This document shows, in pieces, positions 9,838 to 18,297 of a DNA stretch of 64,000 nucleotides (position 1 is its first letter; each line of letters begins with the position of its first letter). The notes under the pieces are model-generated. The model saw only the letters and a program-made list of their open reading frames with translations. It was not told the origin of the DNA and did no database searches. The stretch covers positions 62,001 to 126,000 of the forward strand of contig JAQWZF010000023.1 in assembly GCA_029253585.1 (NCBI GenBank), read 5' to 3'. Source of the stretch: Gammaproteobacteria bacterium. GTDB taxonomy: Bacteria > Pseudomonadota > Gammaproteobacteria > Pseudomonadales > Pseudohongiellaceae. Position numbers and translations under genes: made by a program.

Positions 9838-9871
9838 AAGGCGTCATCATTGTTATTAATGAAGACGCCTT
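9838..9871. terminator. Bidirectional hairpin terminator
   Basis: Inverted arms AAGGCGTC and GACGCCTT flank an 18-nt loop that can pair further. A-rich sequence lies before and T-rich sequence after. It separates the peroxiredoxin gene from the convergent FAH-like gene and can serve both. Confidence 0.7.
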
Positions 9872-9915
9872 CTCTGTACTACTACTTCTGCTTTCCGAGC
9901 TTGCGCTCAGACCGA

Positions 9916-11076
9916 CTAGTTACGGTAAGATCTTACCGGCGGCAATTGCGATCCAGACAAATCATCAGGAACACTGGTCTCTAGTCTAACCGTGTGGTGC
10001 AGCGAACCGATTCCCTCGATGTTCGCCTCAATCGTCTCTCCATCAATAAGATAGCCAGAACCGGTTGCGCGCTCGACTCGGCCCGCTCCCGTACCACCGG
10101 ACGTACCGCTTTGCAGCACATCGCCTGGGAAAATTGTGATCAGCGATGAAGCATACTCGATCAGTTCAGGAATGTTGTGAATCATGTCGCCAGCTCGGGC
10201 TTCCTGGACGGTCACGCCGTCGATAACCAAAGTCTGATGCAGACGCTCCATAGGATCGCCGTAGAATTCCTTTGGCACGATCCAGGGACCATGTGGAGCA
10301 AAGGTGTCATGACCCTTGCCGACAAACCAGTCCGAACCAGAACCATAGCCACCGGGTGGACGCCCGCCGCGATCGGAAATGTCCATCGCTACCATGTAAC
10401 CGAATACATGATCGTAGGCGCGGTCTGCGGAAACATACTTACCCGAGCGACCAAATACGATAGCCATCTCGACTTCCCACTCTATGCGATCACGACCGTA
10501 AGGCATGATGATGTCGTCACCGTCGCCAATGATTGCACCACGGGTAGGCTTCAGAAACAGGTAGGGAACGCCGCGGTTCACTTGACGCTCGCGAGTCTGA
10601 GCGGCTCGCTCGTCGTCATTGCAACCTTCACAGGCGTGAGTGTAGAAATTCACAGCCGCATTCATGAGCTTGCTGGGGTATTGAATCGGCGCCATGATAT
10701 CCACCGAAGCAACAGGGTGTACATAGTTTGGCAAATCACCATTCAACATGTCATGTTCTACGAGATGATTAACAATCTCGTAGACCCGGTACTTCAAACC
10801 ATATTCATAGGCTGAAATTAGACCAATGATATCGTCAGGTATCGCAACCGTGGCGTAACGAGGTATAAGCTCCAAAGCGCGGTTCGCAGCAGCCAGTTCA
10901 ACGATCAGCTCATCGTTCTGCACGACCAGACCGACTGTTGGGATGCCATCAATGGCGAACGTTCCAACCTTGAACGGCATGACCGATTCCTGGTCTTGGG
11001 CAAAGACGCTGGCTGAGCTGGCAAAAAATGCTAGCGCTGCTGTAAGCGTTAAATTAAAAAGGGACTTTCTTATCAT
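9916..11076 (-). CDS. Exported fumarylacetoacetate-hydrolase-family protein
   Basis: FAH-fold enzymes hydrolyse or isomerise beta-diketo acids using a divalent metal. The 386-residue protein has a Sec signal peptide (hydrophobic core, then SASVFA-Q at about residue 26). The FAH core follows, with metal ligands in an IEWEVEMAIVFG motif and a VAMDISDRGGRP motif and the conserved FVGKGHDTFAPHGPWIV segment. The C-terminal DVLQSGTSGGTGAG loop is also typical. A short CEGCNDDER insert holds two Cys. FAH proteins are normally cytoplasmic, so the signal peptide is unusual. GGGAG precedes the ATG. The substrate is unknown. It lies 148 bp downstream of the exported cupin gene. Confidence 0.85.
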   Translation of the reverse strand: MIRKSLFNLTLTAALAFFASSASVFAQDQESVMPFKVGTFAIDGIPTVGLVVQNDELIVELAAANRALELIPRYATVAIPDDIIGLISAYEYGLKYRVYEIVNHLVEHDMLNGDLPNYVHPVASVDIMAPIQYPSKLMNAAVNFYTHACEGCNDDERAAQTRERQVNRGVPYLFLKPTRGAIIGDGDDIIMPYGRDRIEWEVEMAIVFGRSGKYVSADRAYDHVFGYMVAMDISDRGGRPPGGYGSGSDWFVGKGHDTFAPHGPWIVPKEFYGDPMERLHQTLVIDGVTVQEARAGDMIHNIPELIEYASSLITIFPGDVLQSGTSGGTGAGRVERATGSGYLIDGETIEANIEGIGSLHHTVRLETSVPDDLSGSQLPPVRSYRN

Positions 11077-11224
11077 TTTTCTCTCCCGTGCTGGGGCACT
11101 GATTAATTGTAGATAAAACTTTTTCGAGCCTAAAGAAGGTATATCCCCCGCAAGCTCTTGTCCAGCGTTTTGAAGGGGAAAAGGCGTCCATCAGATCGGC
11201 TACCAACAGGCGCCCGACGCCGTA

Positions 11225-11860
11225 TTATTCTGTCTTAATCTTAAAATCGCTACCCAGTGCTGGGTTGATGTAGCTATCCGACAGGACGCGATCCGGGTCA
11301 GGACGCACCGAAAGATAGTCCACATGCACAGGCACCTCTAACCAGCCATGTGGAGTGCCCGCCGGGATGATTATGATGTCGCCCTCCTTGACGTGCTTCG
11401 CTATCCAATCGCCCACGATCACACCGCTGCAGGACGGCCCATTCAAGACATCGGTAACATTGCTGCCGGGCACAGATTCATTGCCGTTGAGGATGGTACC
11501 GCCGGTAACCAAGGTCCCGGAGCCTGAGGCGATGTAATAGGTTTCAGTCTGAGCATAGTGCATGATGCCTCGCGCATTGCTGTTGCGCGAGCTACTGCTT
11601 ACTCCGCAGGGCCGCTCTGGATTGGGTGTGGACTGGCCGCTAGCGCGCTCCACCGCGCCCCTATGGATGATTCCAACCGAGAGATTCAACTTGCCGATAT
11701 CACGGCTGACGATCTGCCGATCTACACCGGGCAGCTCGTTTACCATCTGCCACTGCTCCTCGGTAATATAAGTCGCGTAGGTTTCCTCATCCTGTGCCAC
11801 TGCGACTGCAGCAACTAGTGCGATCTGCACGGCGAGAAGGGATTTAGTAACATTGTTCAT
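11225..11860 (-). CDS. Exported cupin-domain protein
   Basis: The 211-residue protein has a signal peptide (hydrophobic start, cleavage after VAVA). A single cupin barrel is seen: a HYAQTETYYIASGSGTLVTGG strand region holding the first metal-binding motif, and a second motif around IIIPAGTPHGWLEV, whose His is a likely metal ligand. Cupins range from dioxygenases and isomerases to non-catalytic binders, so no reaction can be assigned. A strong GGAGA ribosome site precedes the ATG. The gene is codirectional with the exported FAH-family protein, and the two may act on the same periplasmic substrate. Confidence 0.8.
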   Translation of the reverse strand: MNNVTKSLLAVQIALVAAVAVAQDEETYATYITEEQWQMVNELPGVDRQIVSRDIGKLNLSVGIIHRGAVERASGQSTPNPERPCGVSSSSRNSNARGIMHYAQTETYYIASGSGTLVTGGTILNGNESVPGSNVTDVLNGPSCSGVIVGDWIAKHVKEGDIIIIPAGTPHGWLEVPVHVDYLSVRPDPDRVLSDSYINPALGSDFKIKTE

Positions 11861-12105
11861 GAAAATCTCCTTATTCTTATTTTCTTAGTAAAGATTTGTG
11901 TCTATCGATTACAGCTTAGCCCAGACTGTTTTGGCCCGCCAGAGGGTCATTCATCGAAACGAGAATCGAGCTCATCGATGACAATTTCCAGAAAGTGATA
12001 CAAGTCGATCCGCGGCGCACAAAGTTGAAACTTTGTGTGTCAGCTTCTTATCTGAAGACCCCGTAGTTGCTAGAATCCGCCGCTTATTTTGGTTCCCCCA
12101 GCTGT

Positions 12106-14367
12106 ATGAGGTTACTTTCTTTGCCACGCCACTTGTCTTCGCCCAAGAACACCTTCTTTTTTATCCCCGTAATCCTCATCCTGAGCTTCACTGCCAACAC
12201 CGTTTGGGCGCAGGCGACTGGGCAGGAACAACAGGTCGAAGCGAAGAGCCTGCGTGCCGCCCGAGTTAACTCGGCACCGATTCTCGATGGCAAGCTAGAC
12301 GATGCTGTGTGGCAGGAGGCCGAACGCATTACTGACTTTCACCAAAGCCGTCCGGGCGATCATGTAGAGCCCTCAGAGCTAACAGAACTTTATGTGATCT
12401 ATACAACGGACGCGCTCTATGTCGGCGCTCGCATGTTCGACAGCGAGCCCGATCAGATAGCGGCACCTACGCTGCGCCATGGCCAGGGCATGCCATTCGA
12501 CGATCGTCTGGTTATCATTCTCGATCCGTTTAATCAGGGCCGAGCAGGCTATCGTTTCGAAACCAACCTCAATGCCGCGCGCCATGACTCTCTGTATACA
12601 ACCCCGTTTCGATTCACCCTGGACTGGAACACGATCTGGGAGGCGGCGACCAGTGTCGATGGCAACAGCTGGATTGCAGAAGTCGAAATTCCCTTCAAAT
12701 CTCTTCCCTTCGACCCGAACCTGGACACCTGGGGCTTTAACTTCGGCCGCGGCATTCGTCGCCGCAACGAAGAGATGTCATGGGTCTCCCTGGACCGCAC
12801 CTACAACCCCACCATCATGGGTGAGATGAGTGGAATGCAAGGCATGGACCAGGGTGTTGGCCTCGACATAGTGCCAAGCTTCGCAGCGATTCGTCAGCGG
12901 GAATTCAATCCGTCGGGAAGCGCGCAGAATTATGAACCGTCGCTAGATGCCTTCTACCGACTCACGCCTTCACTAAATGCGGCACTGACCATCAACACCG
13001 ATTTTTCAGCAGCCGAGGTTGATAATCGCCAGGTAAACCTTGGTCGTTTCAATCTGTTCTTTCCCGAGAGGCGAGATTTCTTTAACAACGATTCCGATCT
13101 ATTCCAGTTTGGCGGCATCAGTAACATGGCCGGTGGCAATAGCGCATCTAGTGGAGGCTCTCGCGAAAATGCGCGACCGTATTTCTCTCGCAAGCTAGGC
13201 CTAGCCGCAGATGGCAGCCCGGTCGATATCAACTATGGCGGCCGCATCAGTGGGCGTGTTGGGCGATTCAACATCGGTGCCCTCGCTATCAAACAGGACC
13301 AAAACGCTGGGGTTGATGCGTCGGAGTTACTGATCACTCGCGTCTCCGCGAACGTTTTCGATGATTCGCGCATTGGCTTTATCTATACCGATGGCGACCC
13401 TACCTCAGATTTAGATAACAGCGTTGCCGGAGTCGACTTTCAATACATCAACAACCAACTCAGCAATGGTCGCAGACTACAGGGCAATGTGTTCTTTCAG
13501 CAGTCCGACACAACCGGTCTCGATGGCGACGATGCTTCCTATGGTTTCGGTCTGGCCTATCCTTCCAGCGATGGTTTCCGCGCGCGGGTCGGCTATAAAG
13601 TTGTGGAAGACAATTTCAATCCGGCTATGGGTTTTGTGAACAGATCGAATATCGAAGACCTGACTGCCGATGTAGGCTATACCCACTTCTTCGAGAGCGG
13701 TCTCTTTCAGACCGCGTTCGCTGGTATCGACACGCAGCGTATCGAGCTCATAGATGGCGGCCTGCAAACCGAAGTAGTTAACTACCGGCTACTTGAGCTG
13801 GAAACCACATCCCGTGATGGAATAACGCTAAACCATTTCGAAAGCAAAGAAGTAGTGCGCAACACATTTGCCATCTTTCGCCAGACTGGTAATGAGGTCT
13901 ATATTCAGCCTGGGAGTTATGACTTCGGTGAAACCCAGATTGGATTCAACACCGCTGGGCAGAGAGAATTTTCCGGGAGCGTGAACTATCGAACCGGGGA
14001 TTTCTTCAATGGCGAGCGCGTCAACATTAACTCCAGCTTCACCTGGAATCAGTCGCGTTACTTCTCCATGTCGCTGCGTTACGACTGGAACGACATCGAG
14101 CTTCCACAGGGCGATTTCACCACGCGTCTGAGCAGCGTCAATTCCCAGGTAGCATTCTCGCCAAATCTCTACTGGATCAGCCTGCTACAGTACGACAACG
14201 TCTCTGAAGAGATTGGCATCAATACGCGACTGCAGTGGGTTCCCAAGGCGGGTCAGGAGGCATTCGTGGTATTGAATTACAATCTTCAGGATTGGGACCA
14301 AGACAATACCTTCAATACAGCGTTCTCGGATCTGAGCGTTAAGCTTCGCTATACTTTCAGGTTCTAA
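12106..14367 (+). CDS. DUF5916 / CBM9-like outer-membrane-type protein
   Basis: The 753-residue protein has a signal peptide ending VWA-Q. An N-terminal beta-sandwich resembling carbohydrate-binding family 9 follows (PILDGKLDDAVWQEAERI, TELYVIYTTDALYVGARMFD). Next comes a conserved DUF5916 stretch (WGFNFGRGIRRRNEEMSWVS and a FFPERRDFF motif). The C-terminal half is rich in alternating beta strands and ends with an aromatic residue (RYTFRF), suggesting an outer-membrane barrel. The frame is open from a TTG 39 bp upstream, but the ATG at 12106 gives a clean signal peptide. The function of the family is unknown; surface polymer binding or uptake is a guess. Confidence 0.8.
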   Translation: MRLLSLPRHLSSPKNTFFFIPVILILSFTANTVWAQATGQEQQVEAKSLRAARVNSAPILDGKLDDAVWQEAERITDFHQSRPGDHVEPSELTELYVIYTTDALYVGARMFDSEPDQIAAPTLRHGQGMPFDDRLVIILDPFNQGRAGYRFETNLNAARHDSLYTTPFRFTLDWNTIWEAATSVDGNSWIAEVEIPFKSLPFDPNLDTWGFNFGRGIRRRNEEMSWVSLDRTYNPTIMGEMSGMQGMDQGVGLDIVPSFAAIRQREFNPSGSAQNYEPSLDAFYRLTPSLNAALTINTDFSAAEVDNRQVNLGRFNLFFPERRDFFNNDSDLFQFGGISNMAGGNSASSGGSRENARPYFSRKLGLAADGSPVDINYGGRISGRVGRFNIGALAIKQDQNAGVDASELLITRVSANVFDDSRIGFIYTDGDPTSDLDNSVAGVDFQYINNQLSNGRRLQGNVFFQQSDTTGLDGDDASYGFGLAYPSSDGFRARVGYKVVEDNFNPAMGFVNRSNIEDLTADVGYTHFFESGLFQTAFAGIDTQRIELIDGGLQTEVVNYRLLELETTSRDGITLNHFESKEVVRNTFAIFRQTGNEVYIQPGSYDFGETQIGFNTAGQREFSGSVNYRTGDFFNGERVNINSSFTWNQSRYFSMSLRYDWNDIELPQGDFTTRLSSVNSQVAFSPNLYWISLLQYDNVSEEIGINTRLQWVPKAGQEAFVVLNYNLQDWDQDNTFNTAFSDLSVKLRYTFRF

Positions 14368-14390
14368 GCCCAACAAGAAACCAGCACTGA

Positions 14391-14528
14391 TTAGGCCGCT
14401 GCATTGCGGGACAGGAATCCCAACATCCAGGTCTCAATAGATTCTGCCAACCCGGGGATGAAGAGAATCGCCAGACTGACCAGCAATGAAATCGAAATCA
14501 GCAAAGCAAGATAGGTTTTGGTTTTCAT
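14391..14528 (-). CDS. Small single-span membrane protein, 45 residues
   Basis: This gene is too short for ordinary ORF calling. It starts MKTKTYLALLISIS and continues with a hydrophobic stretch of about 20 residues, then a short polar tail ending NAAA before TAA at 14391-14393. An AGGAG ribosome site sits about 9 nt before the ATG, and the start lies only 4 bp after the stop of the upstream barrel-protein gene, so it is probably the last gene of that operon. One membrane span with Lys at the N-terminus suggests an inner-membrane peptide. No family is recognised. Confidence 0.65.
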   Translation of the reverse strand: MKTKTYLALLISISLLVSLAILFIPGLAESIETWMLGFLSRNAAA

Positions 14529-14532
14529 GACA

Positions 14533-15066
14533 CTATACTCCTGTACGCGGAGCTAGTTCGAACACCCAGGTCTCTCCAGACTCGATAGCTTGCCTGGTTA
14601 TTCTCGATCGATACTTCGCTATTTTCTTTTCGATGACGCCGTCGAGTAAGGGGCTATAGAAAACTCTCTCTAGCTTGCGTTCGTAACGAACGCCGTTAAT
14701 GCGCACGACAGCGAGACCATCACCCTCGTACGCTTGCACCGCCCACTTTTTCCAGCGCCGACCTAGCCACGTTCCCATATAGTCTGATGTTATATAGATC
14801 TTACCGTCGCTCTCTTCTATCCAGATGAGTCGAGAACTTAGAGGGTCATCAAGTTGAAGATGAATAGTCCCCACATCATCGGTAAAGCTCCAGTCTGGCT
14901 CAGGACCCGAATAGAGCTCACCCGAAACAAGCTCACCGCCGGGAAAGATAATCGATGGCCCATCATTGTTGCGATTCTCAAAACTCATAGTTGCCAACGC
15001 CACGGCTGGAATTGTCACCAGGGCAATGAGCAGTTGAACAATGACTGTAAAAATTTTTCTCGCCAA
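14533..15066 (-). CDS. Membrane-anchored small-barrel protein of unknown function (paralogue 1 of 3)
   Basis: The 177-residue protein has an N-terminal membrane segment, then a soluble beta-rich domain: NNDGP, FPGGELVSGEL, a PDWSF strand, RLIWIEESDGKIYITSDYMG, LGRRWKKWAVQA, then VRINGVRYERKLERV. The order (short Gly-rich lead, strand pair around a 'dgklYi' motif, Trp-containing helix, strand with 'vrinG') resembles the split-barrel fold of pyridoxamine-oxidase or deazaflavin nitroreductase-like proteins, but no cofactor motif is certain. Two relatives occur in the window (35987-36487 and the right edge). It is the fifth gene of the TRAP-TAXI operon. Confidence 0.7.
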   Translation of the reverse strand: MARKIFTVIVQLLIALVTIPAVALATMSFENRNNDGPSIIFPGGELVSGELYSGPEPDWSFTDDVGTIHLQLDDPLSSRLIWIEESDGKIYITSDYMGTWLGRRWKKWAVQAYEGDGLAVVRINGVRYERKLERVFYSPLLDGVIEKKIAKYRSRITRQAIESGETWVFELAPRTGV

Positions 15067-15121
15067 AATATATCCACTATCCCTACTGGTATAGAGAAAC
15101 TATTTACTCTTCTGTCACAAC

Positions 15122-15445
15122 TTATTCCGCCATTGCGATCAAACGACGCTCTCGCAACAACATGAACAGGGGGACGGTCATAGCAGCCGCGATGACAAAG
15201 GTAAGAACGAAGATCGCTGCCCATAGACCATAAGACATCTTGAGCCGCCCCGTCTCAACAAACGAAAAGACAAGAAACGCAGTTACGACGACGATCAAAT
15301 CATTAGTGAAAGAAGATGCTGCCGGGTTGTCATAGAGGCCTTCTATGTAACTCATCTCCATTGGCTGCAAATTGAAATACCAGGTAACACACACCCCAAT
15401 AACAGCAAGCATACCATATAATATTTGTAGTATTGTTATTTTCAT
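15122..15445 (-). CDS. DUF2834-family membrane protein
   Basis: The 107-residue protein has three or four hydrophobic segments: an N-terminal span MKITILQILYGMLAVIGVC, then WYFNLQP, then two later spans. This is the usual DUF2834 form, of unknown function. The open frame extends 22 codons further upstream into the TauD gene, but the ATG at 15443-15445 restores the family N-terminus and leaves a 13-bp gap after the TauD stop. It is probably cotranscribed with the TauD and TRAP genes. Confidence 0.75.
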   Translation of the reverse strand: MKITILQILYGMLAVIGVCVTWYFNLQPMEMSYIEGLYDNPAASSFTNDLIVVVTAFLVFSFVETGRLKMSYGLWAAIFVLTFVIAAAMTVPLFMLLRERRLIAMAE

Positions 15446-15458
15446 TATTCTTACCCGT

Positions 15459-16307
15459 CTAGTCGAATTGAGAAATCGTAGTTCGATGCAGCAAGCGATC
15501 ATGACCATCATATCCGCCTGTCGCTTTGTGCAGGACGCTGCGGTTATCCCACATTACTAACATATTAGGCTGCCACTTGTGACGATACACAAATTGTGGC
15601 GAGCCTTGATATTGGTAAAGCTCCTGCAATAACTCCTTGCTCTCTTCCTCATCCATGCCAACAAAGCCTTGGATATATCCCGCCGTAGAATACAAAGCCA
15701 ATGCCCCTGTTTCTGAGTGCGCTCGAATAAATAGGTGATTGTGTGTACGCCTGGCCTCATCTGATACAACTATACTCATGCTGCGACCAGTATTTTTTTT
15801 GTGCCTGTCACTATAGACGCCGTCAGGCGAATAGGCAGACTCCGCAGAATGAATTGCGGTTAAGTGCTCAATCTTATTCTTTAGCGTACAAGGCAATTCG
15901 TTGTAGGCTTTGTGTTGATTCGCAAATAGCGTGTCACCGCCAAGGAGAGGAATTTTTATACCGTAGAGACAGGTGGCGATCGGCGGCTTGGCCTGAAAGC
16001 TCCAATCTGTATGCCAGTTCTCTGCAAACAGAGGAGTAGTCTCATTGGCGTCGCGGGATATGGCCGCTATGTGACTACTTCCCTCTATTGGATCGAAGAA
16101 GGGATCGTCGCCAAAATTACCAAAGTGCAGAGTAAAGCGCTCAAGATCTTCGGGGCTTAGTATCTGATCGGGAAACACCAGCACATGGTATTGCAGCCAG
16201 GCCTGACGCAGTTCCGTCACAGCCTCCTCAGAAAGGTCTGTTGAGAGGTCGATATTTCTAACTACGGCTCCACAAGGAGCATCTATAGGCTCGACTACTA
16301 TCATCAC
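15459..16307 (-). CDS. TauD/TfdA-family Fe(II)/2-oxoglutarate dioxygenase
   Basis: This cytoplasmic dioxygenase couples 2-oxoglutarate decarboxylation to substrate hydroxylation; relatives cleave taurine, alkyl sulfates, 2,4-D and similar acids. The 282-residue protein has the iron-binding H99-x-D101 in NWHTDWSF and the distal His in NRSVLHKATGGY, with the 2-oxoglutarate-binding Arg likely in the HDRLLHRTTI segment that follows. It lies 19 bp downstream of the TRAP permease gene, so the substrate is plausibly the organic anion imported by that transporter. The substrate cannot be read from sequence. Confidence 0.88.
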   Translation of the reverse strand: MMIVVEPIDAPCGAVVRNIDLSTDLSEEAVTELRQAWLQYHVLVFPDQILSPEDLERFTLHFGNFGDDPFFDPIEGSSHIAAISRDANETTPLFAENWHTDWSFQAKPPIATCLYGIKIPLLGGDTLFANQHKAYNELPCTLKNKIEHLTAIHSAESAYSPDGVYSDRHKKNTGRSMSIVVSDEARRTHNHLFIRAHSETGALALYSTAGYIQGFVGMDEEESKELLQELYQYQGSPQFVYRHKWQPNMLVMWDNRSVLHKATGGYDGHDRLLHRTTISQFD

Positions 16308-16326
16308 GTCGTTCTCAAAGTAGAAT

Positions 16327-18297
16327 CTAAGATTCCGTAGTTAAGGCTGTCGGAGCATCCCTATCGGCAGCCTCGCTAAGGCTCATCAGCACGCCCGCAA
16401 TCGCCATCACTCCACCGCTAATAATCAGCGCCGCATCACCAACATTGATGCCAATAACTTCGGTTGTCGGCAAGGCAATTAAGCCGCCACCGATTATCAC
16501 CAGGGCGCGACCGACAACACCGAGTGGCCCGGCACGATCCAGAAAACCCACCCCAAGCACATAGCGCTGCAGGGTACCTGCAATCAAAATTATCCCCACT
16601 ATTACTTTAATAGTGGCAAAGAGCGTCTCCCGTGATGTGCCAGACAGAATTAGCGCAGGCTCCAGGACAAAGAAGAAGGGAATAAAATAGATGACGCTGC
16701 CCAGCCGCATCGCCTTGAACCCAGTAGCCAATGCCGACGCACCGGCGATGCTTGCCGCTGCGAACGCACCCAAGGCCACGGGCGGTGTAATAAAGGACAG
16801 CATTCCCCAGTAGAGGATAAACAGATGCACGCTCATCGGATCCAGCCCACCCTGAATCAAGGCAGGCGCCAGAATGATGGCGAGGAAAACATAGGCAGCG
16901 GTCACCGTCATACCTATGCCCAGGAAGAAGCTGGTGAACGCACCCATTAGCAATAGCAACAAAGTCGAATCACCAGCGAGATACAACAGGTCATTAACCA
17001 GGGTTCCCGACAAGCCGGTTACCGATAGTGCTCCTACTATAAGCCCAACCCCTGCCATTATCGTCAACAGCTCCATCAGCAACTTACCCGTCGCCACAAG
17101 AAACGCGCCTCCAGCTTTTAGGTTCCAGCGGTGACTAGGCGAAAGCTGATTCAATACCAGCAACATACCCGTCGCATAGAAAGGCGCGACCGCTTCGCGC
17201 TGCAGATAGACCAGAAGAAAGATCAACACCATGAACGCGGCTATATAAAACCAGCCCTGCTTCATAGTCTCGGTCAAACTAGGCAGTTCATCCCTAGGCG
17301 TGCCCACCAGTCCCTTACGGGCCGCGTAGGCGTCTACTTGAATGAACAATCCAAAAAAGTACAGGAAAGCCGGAATCGCTGCGGCCAGTGCGACGGTGGT
17401 ATATGCCACGTTGAGAAAGGTCGCCATCACGAAGGCCGTCGAGCCCATGATGGGCGGTAGTAGTACACCGCCAGTGGACGCGCAAGCCTCGACGCCCGCA
17501 GCATATTCTTTCTCCATGCCATTCTTCTGCATGGCGGGAATGGTCATCTGCCCCGTAGTCAGCACATTGGTGATCACGCTGCCACTCATGGAGCCCATCA
17601 GTCCACTGGAAACGATTGCCACCTTGGCAGAACCGCCTCGGACATGACCGAACATGGCGAAGGCAAGATTAATGAAGAAACGGCCGCCACCGGTATGCTG
17701 CAGCGCGATACCAAAAATCAGAAAACCGATAACCAGTTGCGCGAATGCGCGGAAGGGCAAACCCAGGATGCTCTCTATGCTCATCACATGATAAGACGCT
17801 GTCTCTGAAGCCGTTGACGACATGCCTGAAATAGGCCCGGGGAGCATATCTGCCACAATCGGATAGAGTGAAAATACCAAGACGAGGAAGAATAGTACCC
17901 AGCCCCCGCTGCGGCGCACTCCCTCCATGATAAGCGCCCAGAGCAGGTAGCTTACCCACACCGCATAGGCTGGCGCCGAAAATTCCCAGCCATAGTCCAA
18001 CATGGTTTCTGCGTTAATAAAGAAGAACACACAGGCACAACATGCCGCAAGGCTTAGCACGCCATCGAGCCATAAGCTCTTGGGACTGCGAAATGAGGGA
18101 TAGATCAAAAAACACAGTGGCAGCAACAAACCCATTAGGGCGTAGTAATAATGGTTCTGCACGGTAATGACAAAATCAAGCAGCGGACTTTCGGAAAACA
18201 GGCGCAGGGAGTCCATCGCAAGAAAGGCACTTGCGACAGCGGCGACGCCTATCAGCCAACGCAGTGGCATGGGTATTTCAGTTCGAATAATTGCCAC
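16327..18297 (-). CDS. TRAP transporter, fused small and large permease subunits (TAXI type)
   Basis: This inner-membrane, ion-driven uptake permease is partnered with the TAXI binding protein encoded just upstream. The 656-residue protein has about 16-18 hydrophobic segments. The large-subunit signature is visible in the middle (GGRFFINLAFAMFGHVRGGS, SSGLMGSMSGSVITNVLTTG and SFITPPVALGAFAAA). The N-terminal spans correspond to the DctQ-like part, so the two permease subunits are fused as in other TAXI systems. The start is GTG, overlapping the TAG of the binding-protein gene by one base; an ATG nine codons in is an alternative. Confidence 0.92.
   Translation of the reverse strand: MAIIRTEIPMPLRWLIGVAAVASAFLAMDSLRLFSESPLLDFVITVQNHYYYALMGLLLPLCFLIYPSFRSPKSLWLDGVLSLAACCACVFFFINAETMLDYGWEFSAPAYAVWVSYLLWALIMEGVRRSGGWVLFFLVLVFSLYPIVADMLPGPISGMSSTASETASYHVMSIESILGLPFRAFAQLVIGFLIFGIALQHTGGGRFFINLAFAMFGHVRGGSAKVAIVSSGLMGSMSGSVITNVLTTGQMTIPAMQKNGMEKEYAAGVEACASTGGVLLPPIMGSTAFVMATFLNVAYTTVALAAAIPAFLYFFGLFIQVDAYAARKGLVGTPRDELPSLTETMKQGWFYIAAFMVLIFLLVYLQREAVAPFYATGMLLVLNQLSPSHRWNLKAGGAFLVATGKLLMELLTIMAGVGLIVGALSVTGLSGTLVNDLLYLAGDSTLLLLLMGAFTSFFLGIGMTVTAAYVFLAIILAPALIQGGLDPMSVHLFILYWGMLSFITPPVALGAFAAASIAGASALATGFKAMRLGSVIYFIPFFFVLEPALILSGTSRETLFATIKVIVGIILIAGTLQRYVLGVGFLDRAGPLGVVGRALVIIGGGLIALPTTEVIGINVGDAALIISGGVMAIAGVLMSLSEAADRDAPTALTTES

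Noticed and set aside
10177-10815. 212-codon plus-strand ORF inside the FAH-like gene
   Set aside because: Antisense shadow. The minus-strand protein has a signal peptide and family motifs.
15446-15511. Upstream extension of the DUF2834 gene
   Set aside because: It overlaps the TauD coding end, and the extra residues do not fit the family start.
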